From the NCBI GenBank assembly GCA_929200395.1, contig CAKMZJ010000012.1, forward strand, positions 1 through 38,566: a stretch of 38,566 bases of DNA, in the 5' to 3' direction. This stretch comes from Candidatus Gorgonimonas eunicellae (lineage in GTDB: Bacteria; Pseudomonadota; Gammaproteobacteria; Pseudomonadales; Endozoicomonadaceae). Every line of letters starts with the position of its first letter. Positions within the stretch are counted from its first letter, which is position 1. Under the pieces are notes generated by a model. The model searched no databases, was not told the origin of the DNA, and saw nothing but the letters and a program-made list of their open reading frames with translations. The position numbers and the translations under genes were made by a program. This document shows positions 26,335 to 35,459 of this stretch, piece after piece.

Positions 26335-27171
26335 TTACTGCCGTGCTAGTCTAATAGGAGTTATGTTAGTTGTAGACGTACTACGCCAAGGATTTATATC
26401 TAACCCTCCACGTCGCAAATACTGAGCCCCTACTGTTAATTCAATAAAATTAAAATGATTAAATAAATCAACAAAAATTCGCTCTACACAAGTTTCATGA
26501 AACTCTTGGTGGTTACGCAAAGAACATACATATTTTAATAAACTACTATGGTTAATTGGTTTACCAGTATAAGAAACAATTAATGTTCCCCAATCCGGTT
26601 GCCCGGTTACTGGGCAATTTGATTTTAATAAATTAGTGTGAATAGTTTCGGCTATTACTTCAGCAGAATCATCGCTTTTATTTGCCAATAAATAATCTGA
26701 ATTATAAGTATAAGAATCAATTGTTATATCAATGTTATCTAAACAGGTTCCAAGTTTGCTAAATTGATTATTTTGCAATTGCTCAATACTGATTAACTCT
26801 ACTACTACCGAAGCTTCAACTACATTAGATAAATCTTTGGTTAATAACTCAGTTACAACCTGACTATTATTAAATACTGAATTGTTAAATGAATTTAAAT
26901 ATAGCTTGAATGATTTTGACTCAATTAAATATTTAGAGTCACATGGTATATGAAATCTAGCAATACATACTTCTGGTTTTCCAGATGCCGACAACCATGA
27001 CATTTCGTAGCAATTCCAAATATCGCAACCGCAAAACGGTAAGTTATTGCTGTCTATAGATAAATCATTACGATTATCTTGTCGGTTTATTTGGTAGAGC
27101 AATGTTGGATCATAACTCTGGGGATAATTACTTTGTTTGCCTAAGGGCGATAAATCTACAGAACCACTCAT
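26335..27171 (-). CDS. queF: NADPH-dependent preQ0 reductase QueF (long form)
   Basis: A 278-residue enzyme that reduces 7-cyano-7-deazaguanine to preQ1 in queuosine synthesis. This is the two-domain form typical of gammaproteobacteria such as E. coli. The N-terminal half has the NADPH-type ESKSFKLYLNSF motif (84-95). The C-terminal half has active-site Cys186 in SNCPVTGQPDWG, with Asp193 nearby, then FHETCVERIF and YLRRGGLDINPWRS. It is followed upstream by the ABC-2 permease with no gap. Nothing unusual. Confidence 0.95.
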   Translation of the reverse strand: MSGSVDLSPLGKQSNYPQSYDPTLLYQINRQDNRNDLSIDSNNLPFCGCDIWNCYEMSWLSASGKPEVCIARFHIPCDSKYLIESKSFKLYLNSFNNSVFNNSQVVTELLTKDLSNVVEASVVVELISIEQLQNNQFSKLGTCLDNIDITIDSYTYNSDYLLANKSDDSAEVIAETIHTNLLKSNCPVTGQPDWGTLIVSYTGKPINHSSLLKYVCSLRNHQEFHETCVERIFVDLFNHFNFIELTVGAQYLRRGGLDINPWRSTSTTNITPIRLARQ

Positions 27172-27963
27172 TTAAGACTTCAATCCTTTACCTGTGTTTA
27201 ATAAATGCATACTAATTGTTGTTAATACCGCTATACATCCTAACATAATTAATAAGGAAGGCATGATAAACGATGTTGATCCATCCATAGAGCTCGCTCC
27301 TATTAAACTATAGCGAAATGTGCTTATTTGGTACAATATAGGATTAAAATGTGATATTTTTTGCCAAATTTCCGGGAGAATATCGGTAGAATAAAACACA
27401 CCTCCTAGGTAAGTCATAGGACTCAACACAAAAGTAGGAATAATAGAAACATCGTCAAATTTATTAGCATAAACGGCATTAATAAAACCAGTAAGAGCAA
27501 AAATTATTGATGTCAGCAATATGGTTATTAATGCTAAAGGCCAATTAAATATTTTTATAGGTACAAACATTAATCCAACTAACAATGTTAACACACCGGT
27601 TAATAAACCTCTAGCTACTCCACCAAAAACATAACCACATAAAATAGTCCAATTACTAGCAGAAGAAACTAATAGTTCTTCTATACTACGCTGAAATTTA
27701 TTACCAAAAAAACTAGAAGCTACATTAACATAACTATTATTTACTACAGGCATTAACACCAAACCAGGCAACACATATTCAATATATCTTATACCACCCA
27801 TAGTTTTTATTTGCGAGCCTATCACTGTACCAAAAATAAGCATATACAATACTAAAGATATTAACGATGGTAAAATAGTTTGCGGCCAAATACGTAAAAA
27901 CCTACGTACTTCTAGTCTACATAATGTAAACAAAGCAACACGATTAGAGTAATGAGTTATCAT
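27172..27963 (-). CDS. yadH: ABC-2 type transporter permease (YadH-like)
   Basis: A 263-residue inner-membrane permease with about six hydrophobic segments and the ABC-2 signature region FVLSPMTYLGGVFYS near 180-195. It matches YadH in length and order. It shares one base with the upstream ATPase gene, so the two are coupled and form one exporter. The substrate is unknown; this family includes drug, lipid and polysaccharide exporters. Confidence 0.85.
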   Translation of the reverse strand: MITHYSNRVALFTLCRLEVRRFLRIWPQTILPSLISLVLYMLIFGTVIGSQIKTMGGIRYIEYVLPGLVLMPVVNNSYVNVASSFFGNKFQRSIEELLVSSASNWTILCGYVFGGVARGLLTGVLTLLVGLMFVPIKIFNWPLALITILLTSIIFALTGFINAVYANKFDDVSIIPTFVLSPMTYLGGVFYSTDILPEIWQKISHFNPILYQISTFRYSLIGASSMDGSTSFIMPSLLIMLGCIAVLTTISMHLLNTGKGLKS

Positions 27964-28892
27964 TATGACGACTGTACCTGTTTTTGATTAGTGATGCGCA
28001 TATAAAGTTGTTCCAGTTTATTTGATGCATTAGATATACTTGTTATTTGTATATTAGCCTGGTCTAATAACTTAAAAAGGCTATTAAGACCAGCATTAGC
28101 ATCGATAGTCACTTCTAAAGAATGATCGTTAAGTTTTTTTATTTTATAGCCGTTTGCCTGCGGAAGTTGTTCTATTTTATTTATAGAAGTTAATAATAAT
28201 TTCTCGTTTGCAGAAGATTCTAACAGGTTACGCATTGAGCCTTGATGGGCTATTTTACCATTATGAATAATAGCTACTTTATTGCATAGCCTTTCGGCTT
28301 CTTCAAGATAATGAGTAGTTAGAATAATAGTTTTGCCATTACTATTGATAGATTTTACTAGCTTCCATAAGCTATGTCTTAATTCAACATCAACCCCAGC
28401 TGTTGGCTCATCTAATATTATTATATCAGGGTCGTGGATCATTGCTCTAGCAATCATTAGTCTGCGTTTCATACCGCCAGATAAAGCACCAGCTTGTACA
28501 TTACGTTTATCTTTTAAGTCTAATACTTCTAGATAATAATCAACATTAGCCTGTGCTTTACGTTTAGGTATACCAAAATAACCTGCTTGTGTTAATAAAA
28601 TATGTTCCACTTGTTCAAAACGGTTAGCATTAAATTCTTGGGGAACCAAACCTAAATGCTGTTTAATTTTAGCACTATGAGAATCTAGGTCATATCCTAA
28701 AATAGAGACTTTACCTGCTGTTTTATTTACTAAAGAACAAATTATGCCAATGGTAGTGGATTTCCCTGCCCCATTTGGACCTAACAAGGCAAAGCAATCG
28801 CCTTGTTGTATTTGTAAACTAATTCCCTTTAGAGCTACATTCCCGCCTTTATATATTTTTTTTAACTCATGCAACTCTAGAACAGTATTCAT
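27963..28892 (-). CDS. yadG: ABC transporter ATPase (YadG-like)
   Basis: A 309-residue cytoplasmic ATPase partner of the permease that follows. Walker A is GPNGAGKST, the signature is LSGGMKRRLMIARAM, Walker B is IIILDEPTAGVD, and the H-loop is LTTHYLEEAE. The C-terminal 80 residues resemble the extra domain of DrrA/YadG-type ATPases. The length matches E. coli YadG. The substrate is not deducible. Confidence 0.88.
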   Translation of the reverse strand: MNTVLELHELKKIYKGGNVALKGISLQIQQGDCFALLGPNGAGKSTTIGIICSLVNKTAGKVSILGYDLDSHSAKIKQHLGLVPQEFNANRFEQVEHILLTQAGYFGIPKRKAQANVDYYLEVLDLKDKRNVQAGALSGGMKRRLMIARAMIHDPDIIILDEPTAGVDVELRHSLWKLVKSINSNGKTIILTTHYLEEAERLCNKVAIIHNGKIAHQGSMRNLLESSANEKLLLTSINKIEQLPQANGYKIKKLNDHSLEVTIDANAGLNSLFKLLDQANIQITSISNASNKLEQLYMRITNQKQVQSS

Positions 28893-28915
28893 AAGAAATA
28901 ATTGTCACCTTAAAG

Positions 28916-29617
28916 TTAAATAATAGATTCTAATGCTAGTTCTATCATGGTATTAAAACTAGTTGTTCTTTCTGTAGTTGATAAAGCTTCTTGCCTTGGA
29001 ATATGATCACTTACAGTGCATATCGCTAAACCTTGAGTTTTATATTCAGAACATACTCTGTATAATGCTGCCGCTTCCATTTCTACACCTAAAACACCCA
29101 TTTTTGCCATTGTAGTAAAAAATTCTGGTTCAACGCTGTAGAAATCATCTGATGAAAATAAATTACCTATTTTAATATTGGTATTTAATTTTTTAGCTGT
29201 ATCCACGGTTTTTGCTAGCAAGCTAAAATCGGCAATAGCAGCAAAATCATGCCCTCCAAACCTGATACGATTAGTTTTGGAATCTGTACATGCACCCATG
29301 CCAATTACTATATCTCGTAAGTTTACAGCTTCTGAAATGCCACCACAAGAACCTACTCTAATTAATTGTTTTACGCTATAATATTTAATTATTTCAGTAT
29401 AATATATTGTAGCTGAAGGCATTCCCATTCCAGCACCCATGGTAGATACTGTAACACCTCGATATTTACCAGTGAAGCCTAGCATTCCTCGTACATCTGT
29501 TATTAATTTTGCATTTGATAAAAATTTGTCGGCTATATATTTAGCTCTTAAAGGATCTCCAGGAAGTAAGCATATTTCGGCAAAATCTCCAGAGTTTGCA
29601 TTGATGTGAGGAGTCAT
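28916..29617 (-). CDS. deoD: Purine nucleoside phosphorylase DeoD
   Basis: A 233-residue hexameric enzyme that splits purine nucleosides with phosphate into base and ribose-1-phosphate for salvage. It starts TPHINANSGDFAEICLLPGDPLRAKYIA. The phosphate-site RVGSCGG motif and the nucleoside-site block GVEMEAAALYRV are both intact, as is CTVSDH. The length is close to E. coli DeoD. It is the first gene of a minus-strand run; the next gene starts 24 bp on. Salvage fits a host-dependent bacterium. Confidence 0.95.
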   Translation of the reverse strand: MTPHINANSGDFAEICLLPGDPLRAKYIADKFLSNAKLITDVRGMLGFTGKYRGVTVSTMGAGMGMPSATIYYTEIIKYYSVKQLIRVGSCGGISEAVNLRDIVIGMGACTDSKTNRIRFGGHDFAAIADFSLLAKTVDTAKKLNTNIKIGNLFSSDDFYSVEPEFFTTMAKMGVLGVEMEAAALYRVCSEYKTQGLAICTVSDHIPRQEALSTTERTTSFNTMIELALESII

Positions 29618-30063
29618 ATAATTTTACTTTGGGTTAAATTTGATCTATTCTAAGTTACTACTATCTAATTTTTTAAAATCGACAGGCATATAATAAAAAC
29701 AATTTAACAAACTTTTTATGGCATGTAAATAGAATTTAGAAGTAAAACAACATACTTTATACTTTAAAACATAAGATTTTAGCAACAATTAACATTTTAA
29801 ATATATACACAAAGACAAATGATAATTTTATCATCTGTGGATTAATAAATTTAAAGCATCCTTTTAATATATTGATTTATTATATACTAATTTGCTCTAC
29901 TACGTAAGTTGGTCAACAAATACAAAATACTTATAAATATCCTATTAAATTACTACAATTTAACCATAGAGCTATATTTTAAAGTATAAATTTCAGTAGA
30001 AAATGATTGATGCTTTATTCCTTAATATTATAACCTGCTAAATACAATCTAAGGAAAACAATA
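29618..30063. other. Divergent AT-rich intergenic region
   Basis: A 446-bp gap between deoD (minus) and an unrecognised gene (plus). It is very AT-rich and contains no ORF, tRNA or strong hairpin that I can support. An AAGGAA site about seven bases before 30064 is the ribosome site of the plus-strand gene. Confidence 0.6.
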
Positions 30064-31173
30064 ATGGCTATACCTTCAAAAGTAACTAACTTCGTAGGCT
30101 TTGATTTAGAGTTTTTTTTACCTAGTGTAATTTTTAATAGTCATTCTATTACTCAAATAATGATAGATGGAAATGAATATTTCAAATGTAGTAATTTAGA
30201 TTGTAATTTTGCTGTGAGGGTTGAAAGTGCTACAACATATCAACAATCTATTAATAAGACAAAGTCTTTTATCAATAGAGTCAAAGGCAAGCCTAAAATA
30301 AAACGTACAAAACAAAGAATTATAAAGCAAATGTTATCCAAAGAAGTAGACTTCATTCCAAAGCAAGCACATAATCTATTAGAAATGTTTTTGAATAAAA
30401 TATTTGATGATGCTAGTTCCGATAATACTACTAAAGTTAATCACTTAGACATTGAAAAAATTATAAATCGATTTAATCAAATATGTCCTTTAAAAGAAGA
30501 AAGCTTTGAAACTGATTTTTTTGCTGGAGATTATGCAGATAAATTAAAACAAACATGCGATGATTCAGTAGAAGACACTCAAAACGCACTTGCTAAAAAA
30601 TTTATCACTAATCATTTCACTGCCATTCAAGATCTTATAAGCGATTTGTTTTTAAAAAAAATCCCATATGCAGAAGAATGTAAGGTGAGTTTACTTCAGA
30701 ATAATATATTGCTAGCATCATTAGTAATTAACAATCCAGATAATCTTGAATCAAATAACCTACAAAAAAAAGATTTTTACTATAGCCCAACTATTTTAAA
30801 AAGTGGAGAAAATATTGCAGATATTTTTAAAAAATTAGAATTTGAAGCTAAAACAGATATTGCTTTTCTAAAGCTTAAAATGCTAAATTCTGAAATTTTT
30901 TCTAAACTAACAAATGTATATATTTCACATTGGTACTCAATGCGTAATTATATCAGTATTTACTCTCATGATAACTCAGAACAAGACTTAATTGATAATA
31001 CTAATTTCAAAGAACGCAAGATTATTTTAACTAATATTTTAGATACTAACCTGTGCGAAATAAATATAGAAAAATTACAAAAAGAACTTGAAAAAAGAGA
31101 AATCAAATACGATGACTTAATATGTAACGCCCCAAGAAAGGGAGGAATTTATTTTGAGGCGATAGCACTATGA
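30064..31173 (+). CDS. Unrecognised 369-residue protein, possibly accessory
   Basis: I do not recognise this protein. It has no signal peptide or membrane segment. Residues 38-50 hold a small Cys pair (YFKCSNLDCNF). Residues 74-89 are strongly basic (KGKPKIKRTKQR), like a nucleic-acid-binding patch or nuclear localisation signal. The rest is a mix of charged helices and short beta segments, with a Tyr/Trp-rich stretch (SHWYSMRNYISIYS) near 288. It ends PRKGGIYFEAIAL. A good AAGGAA ribosome site and isolated position between unrelated genes fit an accessory or effector gene like the others in the window, but this is inference. Confidence 0.65.
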   Translation: MAIPSKVTNFVGFDLEFFLPSVIFNSHSITQIMIDGNEYFKCSNLDCNFAVRVESATTYQQSINKTKSFINRVKGKPKIKRTKQRIIKQMLSKEVDFIPKQAHNLLEMFLNKIFDDASSDNTTKVNHLDIEKIINRFNQICPLKEESFETDFFAGDYADKLKQTCDDSVEDTQNALAKKFITNHFTAIQDLISDLFLKKIPYAEECKVSLLQNNILLASLVINNPDNLESNNLQKKDFYYSPTILKSGENIADIFKKLEFEAKTDIAFLKLKMLNSEIFSKLTNVYISHWYSMRNYISIYSHDNSEQDLIDNTNFKERKIILTNILDTNLCEINIEKLQKELEKREIKYDDLICNAPRKGGIYFEAIAL

Positions 31174-31235
31174 CATCAAACAATTTAATAAGAAAGTTAA
31201 TAACCTCCTGATTAAATTAAATCTGAGCCTGTTCC

Positions 31236-32246
31236 CTAATGCTCAACAAACTCTACATCTGTTGTGTGTGTACGTGACATAATTTCTTTTACCATCATAC
31301 TTATTGATTGCTGGTGAAAAATTATTTGGTATAAGCCTTGGGCAATTGGCATATCTACCTTTAGTTTATCTGCTTGTATCTTAACTTGCTCTAAAGTATT
31401 AACACCTTCTGCTACCTGACCTATTTTTTTTACCGCTGTATTTAATTCAACACCTTGGCCAAGCGCAAAACCAAGTTGGAAATTTCTACTTAGTTTTGAA
31501 GCACAGGTAGCTACTAAATCGCCAACCCCAGAGAGACCTAAAAAAGTCATAGGATTAGCTCCCCTTTTAACAGCAAATCTACTCATTTCAGCAAGGCTTC
31601 TAGTTATTAGTAAACTTTTAGTATTTTCACCCATATTTAGAGCTGTGCCTATTCCTGAAACAATCGCATAAATATTTTTTAATGCTCCAGCTAGTTCTAC
31701 ACCATAACGATCAATGTTAGAATACACACGAAAATATTCACAATGCAATAATTGTTGAATTGTAGTGCGTAGTTCGCTATCGTCACTTGCTATTACAGTA
31801 GCCGTGATTTTTTTCTGAATTATTTCTTTAGCTAAATTTGGGCCGCTCAAAGCACCAACACGAGAATTAGCAACCTCTTCTTTAATAATATCTCCCATCA
31901 ATTTAAAGGTCGCCGGTTCTATACCTTTAGTAGTACTAATGATTATTTTCCCTGCTAAAAAGGTCTTTACTTGGCTAACGACTTGGCGAAAAGATTTACT
32001 AGGTATAGCAATAAATACAATATCAGCGTGGTTAATTGCTAGTTGTATATCAGTTGTGGCTACTATATTTTCATTAAGTTTAAACCCTGGTAAATATTTT
32101 GTGTTTTCATGTAACTGATTAATCTTGTTGGCTAGTTGCTGATCTCGCATCCATATTAAAACATCATGTTTATTGTTTGCAATAATATCAGCTATAGTGC
32201 TACCAAAGCACCCACCTCCAAGTACAGTAACTTTTTTTGCTTGCAT
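31236..32246 (-). CDS. gpsA: NAD(P)-dependent glycerol-3-phosphate dehydrogenase
   Basis: A 336-residue cytoplasmic enzyme that makes sn-glycerol-3-phosphate from dihydroxyacetone phosphate for phospholipid synthesis. The nucleotide site is VLGGGCFGSTIAD (8-20), a slight variant of the usual GxGxxG. SGPNLAKEI (134-142) and the catalytic Lys190 in GALKNIYAIVSGIG follow. Length is normal. It converges with the unrecognised plus-strand gene and is followed on its own strand, upstream, by cytochrome c4 about 33 bp away, suggesting joint transcription. Confidence 0.95.
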   Translation of the reverse strand: MQAKKVTVLGGGCFGSTIADIIANNKHDVLIWMRDQQLANKINQLHENTKYLPGFKLNENIVATTDIQLAINHADIVFIAIPSKSFRQVVSQVKTFLAGKIIISTTKGIEPATFKLMGDIIKEEVANSRVGALSGPNLAKEIIQKKITATVIASDDSELRTTIQQLLHCEYFRVYSNIDRYGVELAGALKNIYAIVSGIGTALNMGENTKSLLITRSLAEMSRFAVKRGANPMTFLGLSGVGDLVATCASKLSRNFQLGFALGQGVELNTAVKKIGQVAEGVNTLEQVKIQADKLKVDMPIAQGLYQIIFHQQSISMMVKEIMSRTHTTDVEFVEH

Positions 32247-32278
32247 CAGTTTGTGATCGCTCTAAATGTGATAATAAA

Positions 32279-32941
32279 TTATTTTTTGCTATCTATTTTT
32301 TGAATTCCGCTAATATAGTCAGCCAAAGCATTGATTTCTTCATCGGTGAGATATTTTGCAATTGATCTCATTACTGCTGATTCATCATTCTTTCGCTCCC
32401 CAGACCTAAAATCACTCAATTGTTTTTTTAGATACTCTGGATGTTGCCCAGCCAAAGATGGAAAATTAGTTAGTTGTAGTCCTTCACCTGTAAAATTATG
32501 ACATGTACCACAAGCTGGAATTTTGCGTTTATCCATACTTCCTGAAAAAAACATAGATTTAGCAATGTTTAAATTTTCCATACTAGATACACCAACAGCT
32601 GGTTTTTGGCTAGAAAAATATTCAGCTATTTCAGAAATATCTTTATCACTGAGACTTTTAACAAAGGCATGCATCTCTGGCACTTGTCTGGTGTTATCTC
32701 TTATTTCAGTAATTTGCTTAACCAAATATTTTTTATGCTGACCAGCAATATTTGGCCATAATGGTGTAGTGCTAATGCCAGTTTGATTATGACAAGCAGC
32801 ACAAACCTGAGCTTTCTCTTTAGGTGTCTGACTGTGGACAGAATCCTGTTTAGTAGACTTGCTAGCTGTAGATGACGTCTTTGCCACAGCTATACCAAAT
32901 ATTCCCAGTAGACAAATAATTTTAACTATTCGTGTTATCAT
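32279..32941 (-). CDS. Dihaem cytochrome c4
   Basis: A 220-residue periplasmic dihaem cytochrome. A signal peptide covers about residues 1-20, and two homologous haem domains carry CAACH (47-51) and CGTCH (144-148). Likely axial methionines are Met90 (VPEMH) and Met191 (AVMRS). WPNIAGQHKKYL and FPSLAGQHPEYL show the internal duplication of this family. Cytochrome c4 carries electrons to terminal oxidases in many gammaproteobacteria. It lies immediately upstream of gpsA. Confidence 0.92.
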   Translation of the reverse strand: MITRIVKIICLLGIFGIAVAKTSSTASKSTKQDSVHSQTPKEKAQVCAACHNQTGISTTPLWPNIAGQHKKYLVKQITEIRDNTRQVPEMHAFVKSLSDKDISEIAEYFSSQKPAVGVSSMENLNIAKSMFFSGSMDKRKIPACGTCHNFTGEGLQLTNFPSLAGQHPEYLKKQLSDFRSGERKNDESAVMRSIAKYLTDEEINALADYISGIQKIDSKK

Positions 32942-33446
32942 TGCTTAACCTGATTCTAAATATAAAGCTAAATTTATACATCTTTTACCAAAACATGTGT
33001 AATTTTATAGCTAGTTGAAAAATTAAATTAAAACGAAGTATTACATGAATAGTACCAGTATTTTAACGTGTTTCAACGAATAATTTAATCTTTATTAATA
33101 GATATAAAAAGATAATCTCGATAGTTCCTATCTTGTATCAGTATTTTTAATTAGTTATCAATAATTACTATTTAAAAATATGTTGTAATTTTGAATAATA
33201 AGTTAAACACAACTTATAATTGCAGCGTGGCTGTCTAATAACATACCATTATAGTATATTTAATGACTATTATACTATTCGTTTTCTTTTAAAAATATTG
33301 ACAAAAAATAAAAGAATGTCAATATTCCAATAATAAATATGTTATTATAACACATTAGATTATAATTAGGCGAACATTCTTAAATTATGTTTGTCGTTTA
33401 TTTAGAAATAGCTTTTCTTTGAAAATATATTTTACTGGTAACTTTT
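32942..33446. other. Divergent AT-rich intergenic region before tsaE
   Basis: A 505-bp gap between cytochrome c4 (minus) and tsaE (plus). Apart from the inverted repeat at 33294-33326 I see no ORF, tRNA or terminator in it. Its size leaves room for a small RNA, but none is recognised. Confidence 0.55.
33294..33326. promoter_or_regulatory. Inverted repeat with TTGACA in both arms
   Basis: A perfect 10-bp inverted repeat, AATATTGACA and TGTCAATATT, with a 13-base spacer. Each arm contains a consensus -35 hexamer, one on each strand. It could be an operator or a pair of divergent promoters. No matching strong -10 box is evident. Confidence 0.4.
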
Positions 33447-33926
33447 ATGCAAGACAGTCATACCTGGAAATTATTTAGCTTAGAAGATACTAACCACATA
33501 GGTTGGTGTTTAGCTAAATCATTGAAGGGAACCGAAAATATTTTTATTTATGGTAATTTAGGTACTGGTAAAACTAGTCTATGCCGAGCAATTATATCGT
33601 CTATGGGTTATAAAGATAGAATTAAAAGCCCAACTTACACTATAATAGAACATTATAATATTGATGGTTTTTATATTAACCACCTCGATTTATATAGAAT
33701 AGCAGATCCAGAAGAATTATTTTTTAGTGGCATTAGCGAGCAGTTAATGACTGGAGTTTCTCTTATTGAGTGGCCTGATAACGGCTCTGGTATTTTAAAA
33801 AAACCAGATGTAAAAATTTATCTCGACTATGAAGATAATTGCCGATCAATACATATAGTTTCTAGCTCAGCAAGCGGAGCTAATCTATTAAGTAGTATAA
33901 GGAGTTTAGTTAATTTAAAGGATTAA
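33447..33926 (+). CDS. tsaE: tRNA t6A synthesis ATPase TsaE
   Basis: A 159-residue P-loop ATPase needed with TsaB, TsaC and TsaD for the t6A37 tRNA modification. Walker A is GNLGTGKTSL (36-45). SPTYTIIEHY and HLDLYRIADPEEL (about 78-115) are the family motifs, and SLIEWPD follows. Length is typical. amiB starts five bases after the stop, the classical tsaE-amiB order of gammaproteobacteria. Confidence 0.95.
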   Translation: MQDSHTWKLFSLEDTNHIGWCLAKSLKGTENIFIYGNLGTGKTSLCRAIISSMGYKDRIKSPTYTIIEHYNIDGFYINHLDLYRIADPEELFFSGISEQLMTGVSLIEWPDNGSGILKKPDVKIYLDYEDNCRSIHIVSSSASGANLLSSIRSLVNLKD

Positions 33927-33930
33927 ATTA

Positions 33931-35280
33931 GTGACTTGGTTATCAATAAACTTACTGCTATATATAGATAAATTATTTGCTGTTATCAATAAGCATTTTC
34001 TTAGTTCAAAATTTACTAGATATTTATTTTTAAGTAATGGATTATGCGCTTTTATTTTTAGTTTTCAACCTGTTTATGCTGATTATATTCAAAAGTTATC
34101 TGAGGATGGAACAAAACACATTCAAAAATATTCAGTATTTTTTTCATTAGCAGAATATCCCATTAAATTAGCACATTATTTTTTATCGACAACTAATAAT
34201 TTAGTAATTGATATTTCACAGACCGATCACCCCAGTGCAACTAAAGCAATTACCAGCACTTTAAGCAACAATTTATTAATAGATTTATACAATCATAATT
34301 GGCAAGATACAGGAAGAGAGTACTCACTAAATTTTAATAATACTAAAATACCAATTAAATCTGGAATATTAAGACAAAAATCTTCAAAGTGTTTACGAAT
34401 TATTTGTGATCTAGAAAACAATATTGATTATAATGTATTTTTAACTGCTCCAACAGCCATGCTACCACAATATTTAGTGATAGAAACCATAAAGAAATTT
34501 TCTCAAGAACTAGCTAAGCATGAAGATAATTATAACCTTCGTGATATTATTATAGTAGTTGACCCTGGGCATGGTGGGACAGATCCTGGTTGTATTAATT
34601 ACAAGGGTAATATATTAGAAAAAGATATTACTTTTAGTATTGCCAATAAATTAGTCAAATTAATAAATAAGCATCATGGTTTTAAAGCAATATTAACACG
34701 GAATAATGATACATATATCAAATTGCAAGAACGGGTGCAAATAGCTCAAAATAATCGTGCCGATTTATTTATTTCAATCCATGCAGACGGCTCTAAAAAT
34801 CTTAAAGCTTGTGGATTTTCTGTATTTGTAATTTCTCCTGAAAGTGCTCAACTTGAACAAAACAAAACAAATAATGATATCAATTTTAAAATCGACTTGT
34901 TTGGTATATCTGATTGGCTAGACATAGATAAATATAATCTACAAAAAAATAACAACTCTAAATTTAGTTTATTACAATCTTCTAGTTATGAAATAGCAAA
35001 TAAAATATTAGATAATCTTTCTAAACTAGGAGAATTACATCAGAAACAAGTATACAATGCCTCATTTGCTGTGCTAAAATCTTTACGTATTCCTTCAGTT
35101 TTGATTGAATCTGGATTTTTAACTAATATTGATGAAGCATCTAAACTAGCAGAAGATCAGCATCAACACAGAATAGCTCAAGAAATTTCATCAGCTATTT
35201 TAGCTTGGTTTAATGTTAATCCGCCAAAAGATACTTTAGCTTACAATAATAAGAACTACAATTTAAATAAAAAAATATAA
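33931..35280 (+). CDS. amiB: N-acetylmuramoyl-L-alanine amidase AmiB/AmiC type
   Basis: A 449-residue zinc amidase that cuts the peptide from muramic acid during cell separation. A GTG start is used, preceded by AAAGGA. A hydrophobic N-terminal segment (about 32-50, ending VYA) looks like a signal peptide. Residues 51-195 may be a divergent AMIN domain. The amidase_3 domain has zinc ligands His214 (DPGHGG), Glu230 (LEKD) and His284 (SIHADGS), plus the catalytic Glu in VLIESGF near 397. No LysM domain is visible. The usual downstream gene mutL is absent. Confidence 0.92.
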   Translation: MTWLSINLLLYIDKLFAVINKHFLSSKFTRYLFLSNGLCAFIFSFQPVYADYIQKLSEDGTKHIQKYSVFFSLAEYPIKLAHYFLSTTNNLVIDISQTDHPSATKAITSTLSNNLLIDLYNHNWQDTGREYSLNFNNTKIPIKSGILRQKSSKCLRIICDLENNIDYNVFLTAPTAMLPQYLVIETIKKFSQELAKHEDNYNLRDIIIVVDPGHGGTDPGCINYKGNILEKDITFSIANKLVKLINKHHGFKAILTRNNDTYIKLQERVQIAQNNRADLFISIHADGSKNLKACGFSVFVISPESAQLEQNKTNNDINFKIDLFGISDWLDIDKYNLQKNNNSKFSLLQSSSYEIANKILDNLSKLGELHQKQVYNASFAVLKSLRIPSVLIESGFLTNIDEASKLAEDQHQHRIAQEISSAILAWFNVNPPKDTLAYNNKNYNLNKKI

Positions 35281-35388
35281 AATTTTAGTATATTACTTTT
35301 ATTAAATATGGTTAGCTACTATACACGTGGAAGATGCCGTAAATAGGATAAATTCCTGATAAAAGATTTCAAAGGCTATATTTGTAAC

Positions 35389-35418
35389 AGTGGTAAATAC
35401 CTTAAGTTACTGCAAATA
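35389..35418 (+). other. Hairpin in the amiB-ypjD gap
   Basis: TATTTG and CAAATA pair, then a bulge, then CAGT/ACTG, with a small GGT..ACC stem inside. It could be a terminator or part of a small RNA, but there is no T-tract and no family match that I can name. Confidence 0.3.
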
Positions 35419-35459
35419 TAAAATTAACACCAAATATTTTCACAACTGTGGTATAAGAC

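Noticed and set aside
32942..33446. tRNA or small RNA gene in the large gap
   Set aside because: No TPsiC-like motif, acceptor pairing or CCA end was seen on either strand; a novel small RNA cannot be excluded by eye.
35281..35459. 6S-like RNA between amiB and ypjD
   Set aside because: One hairpin with bulges is present but the long stem with a central bubble expected of 6S RNA cannot be traced.
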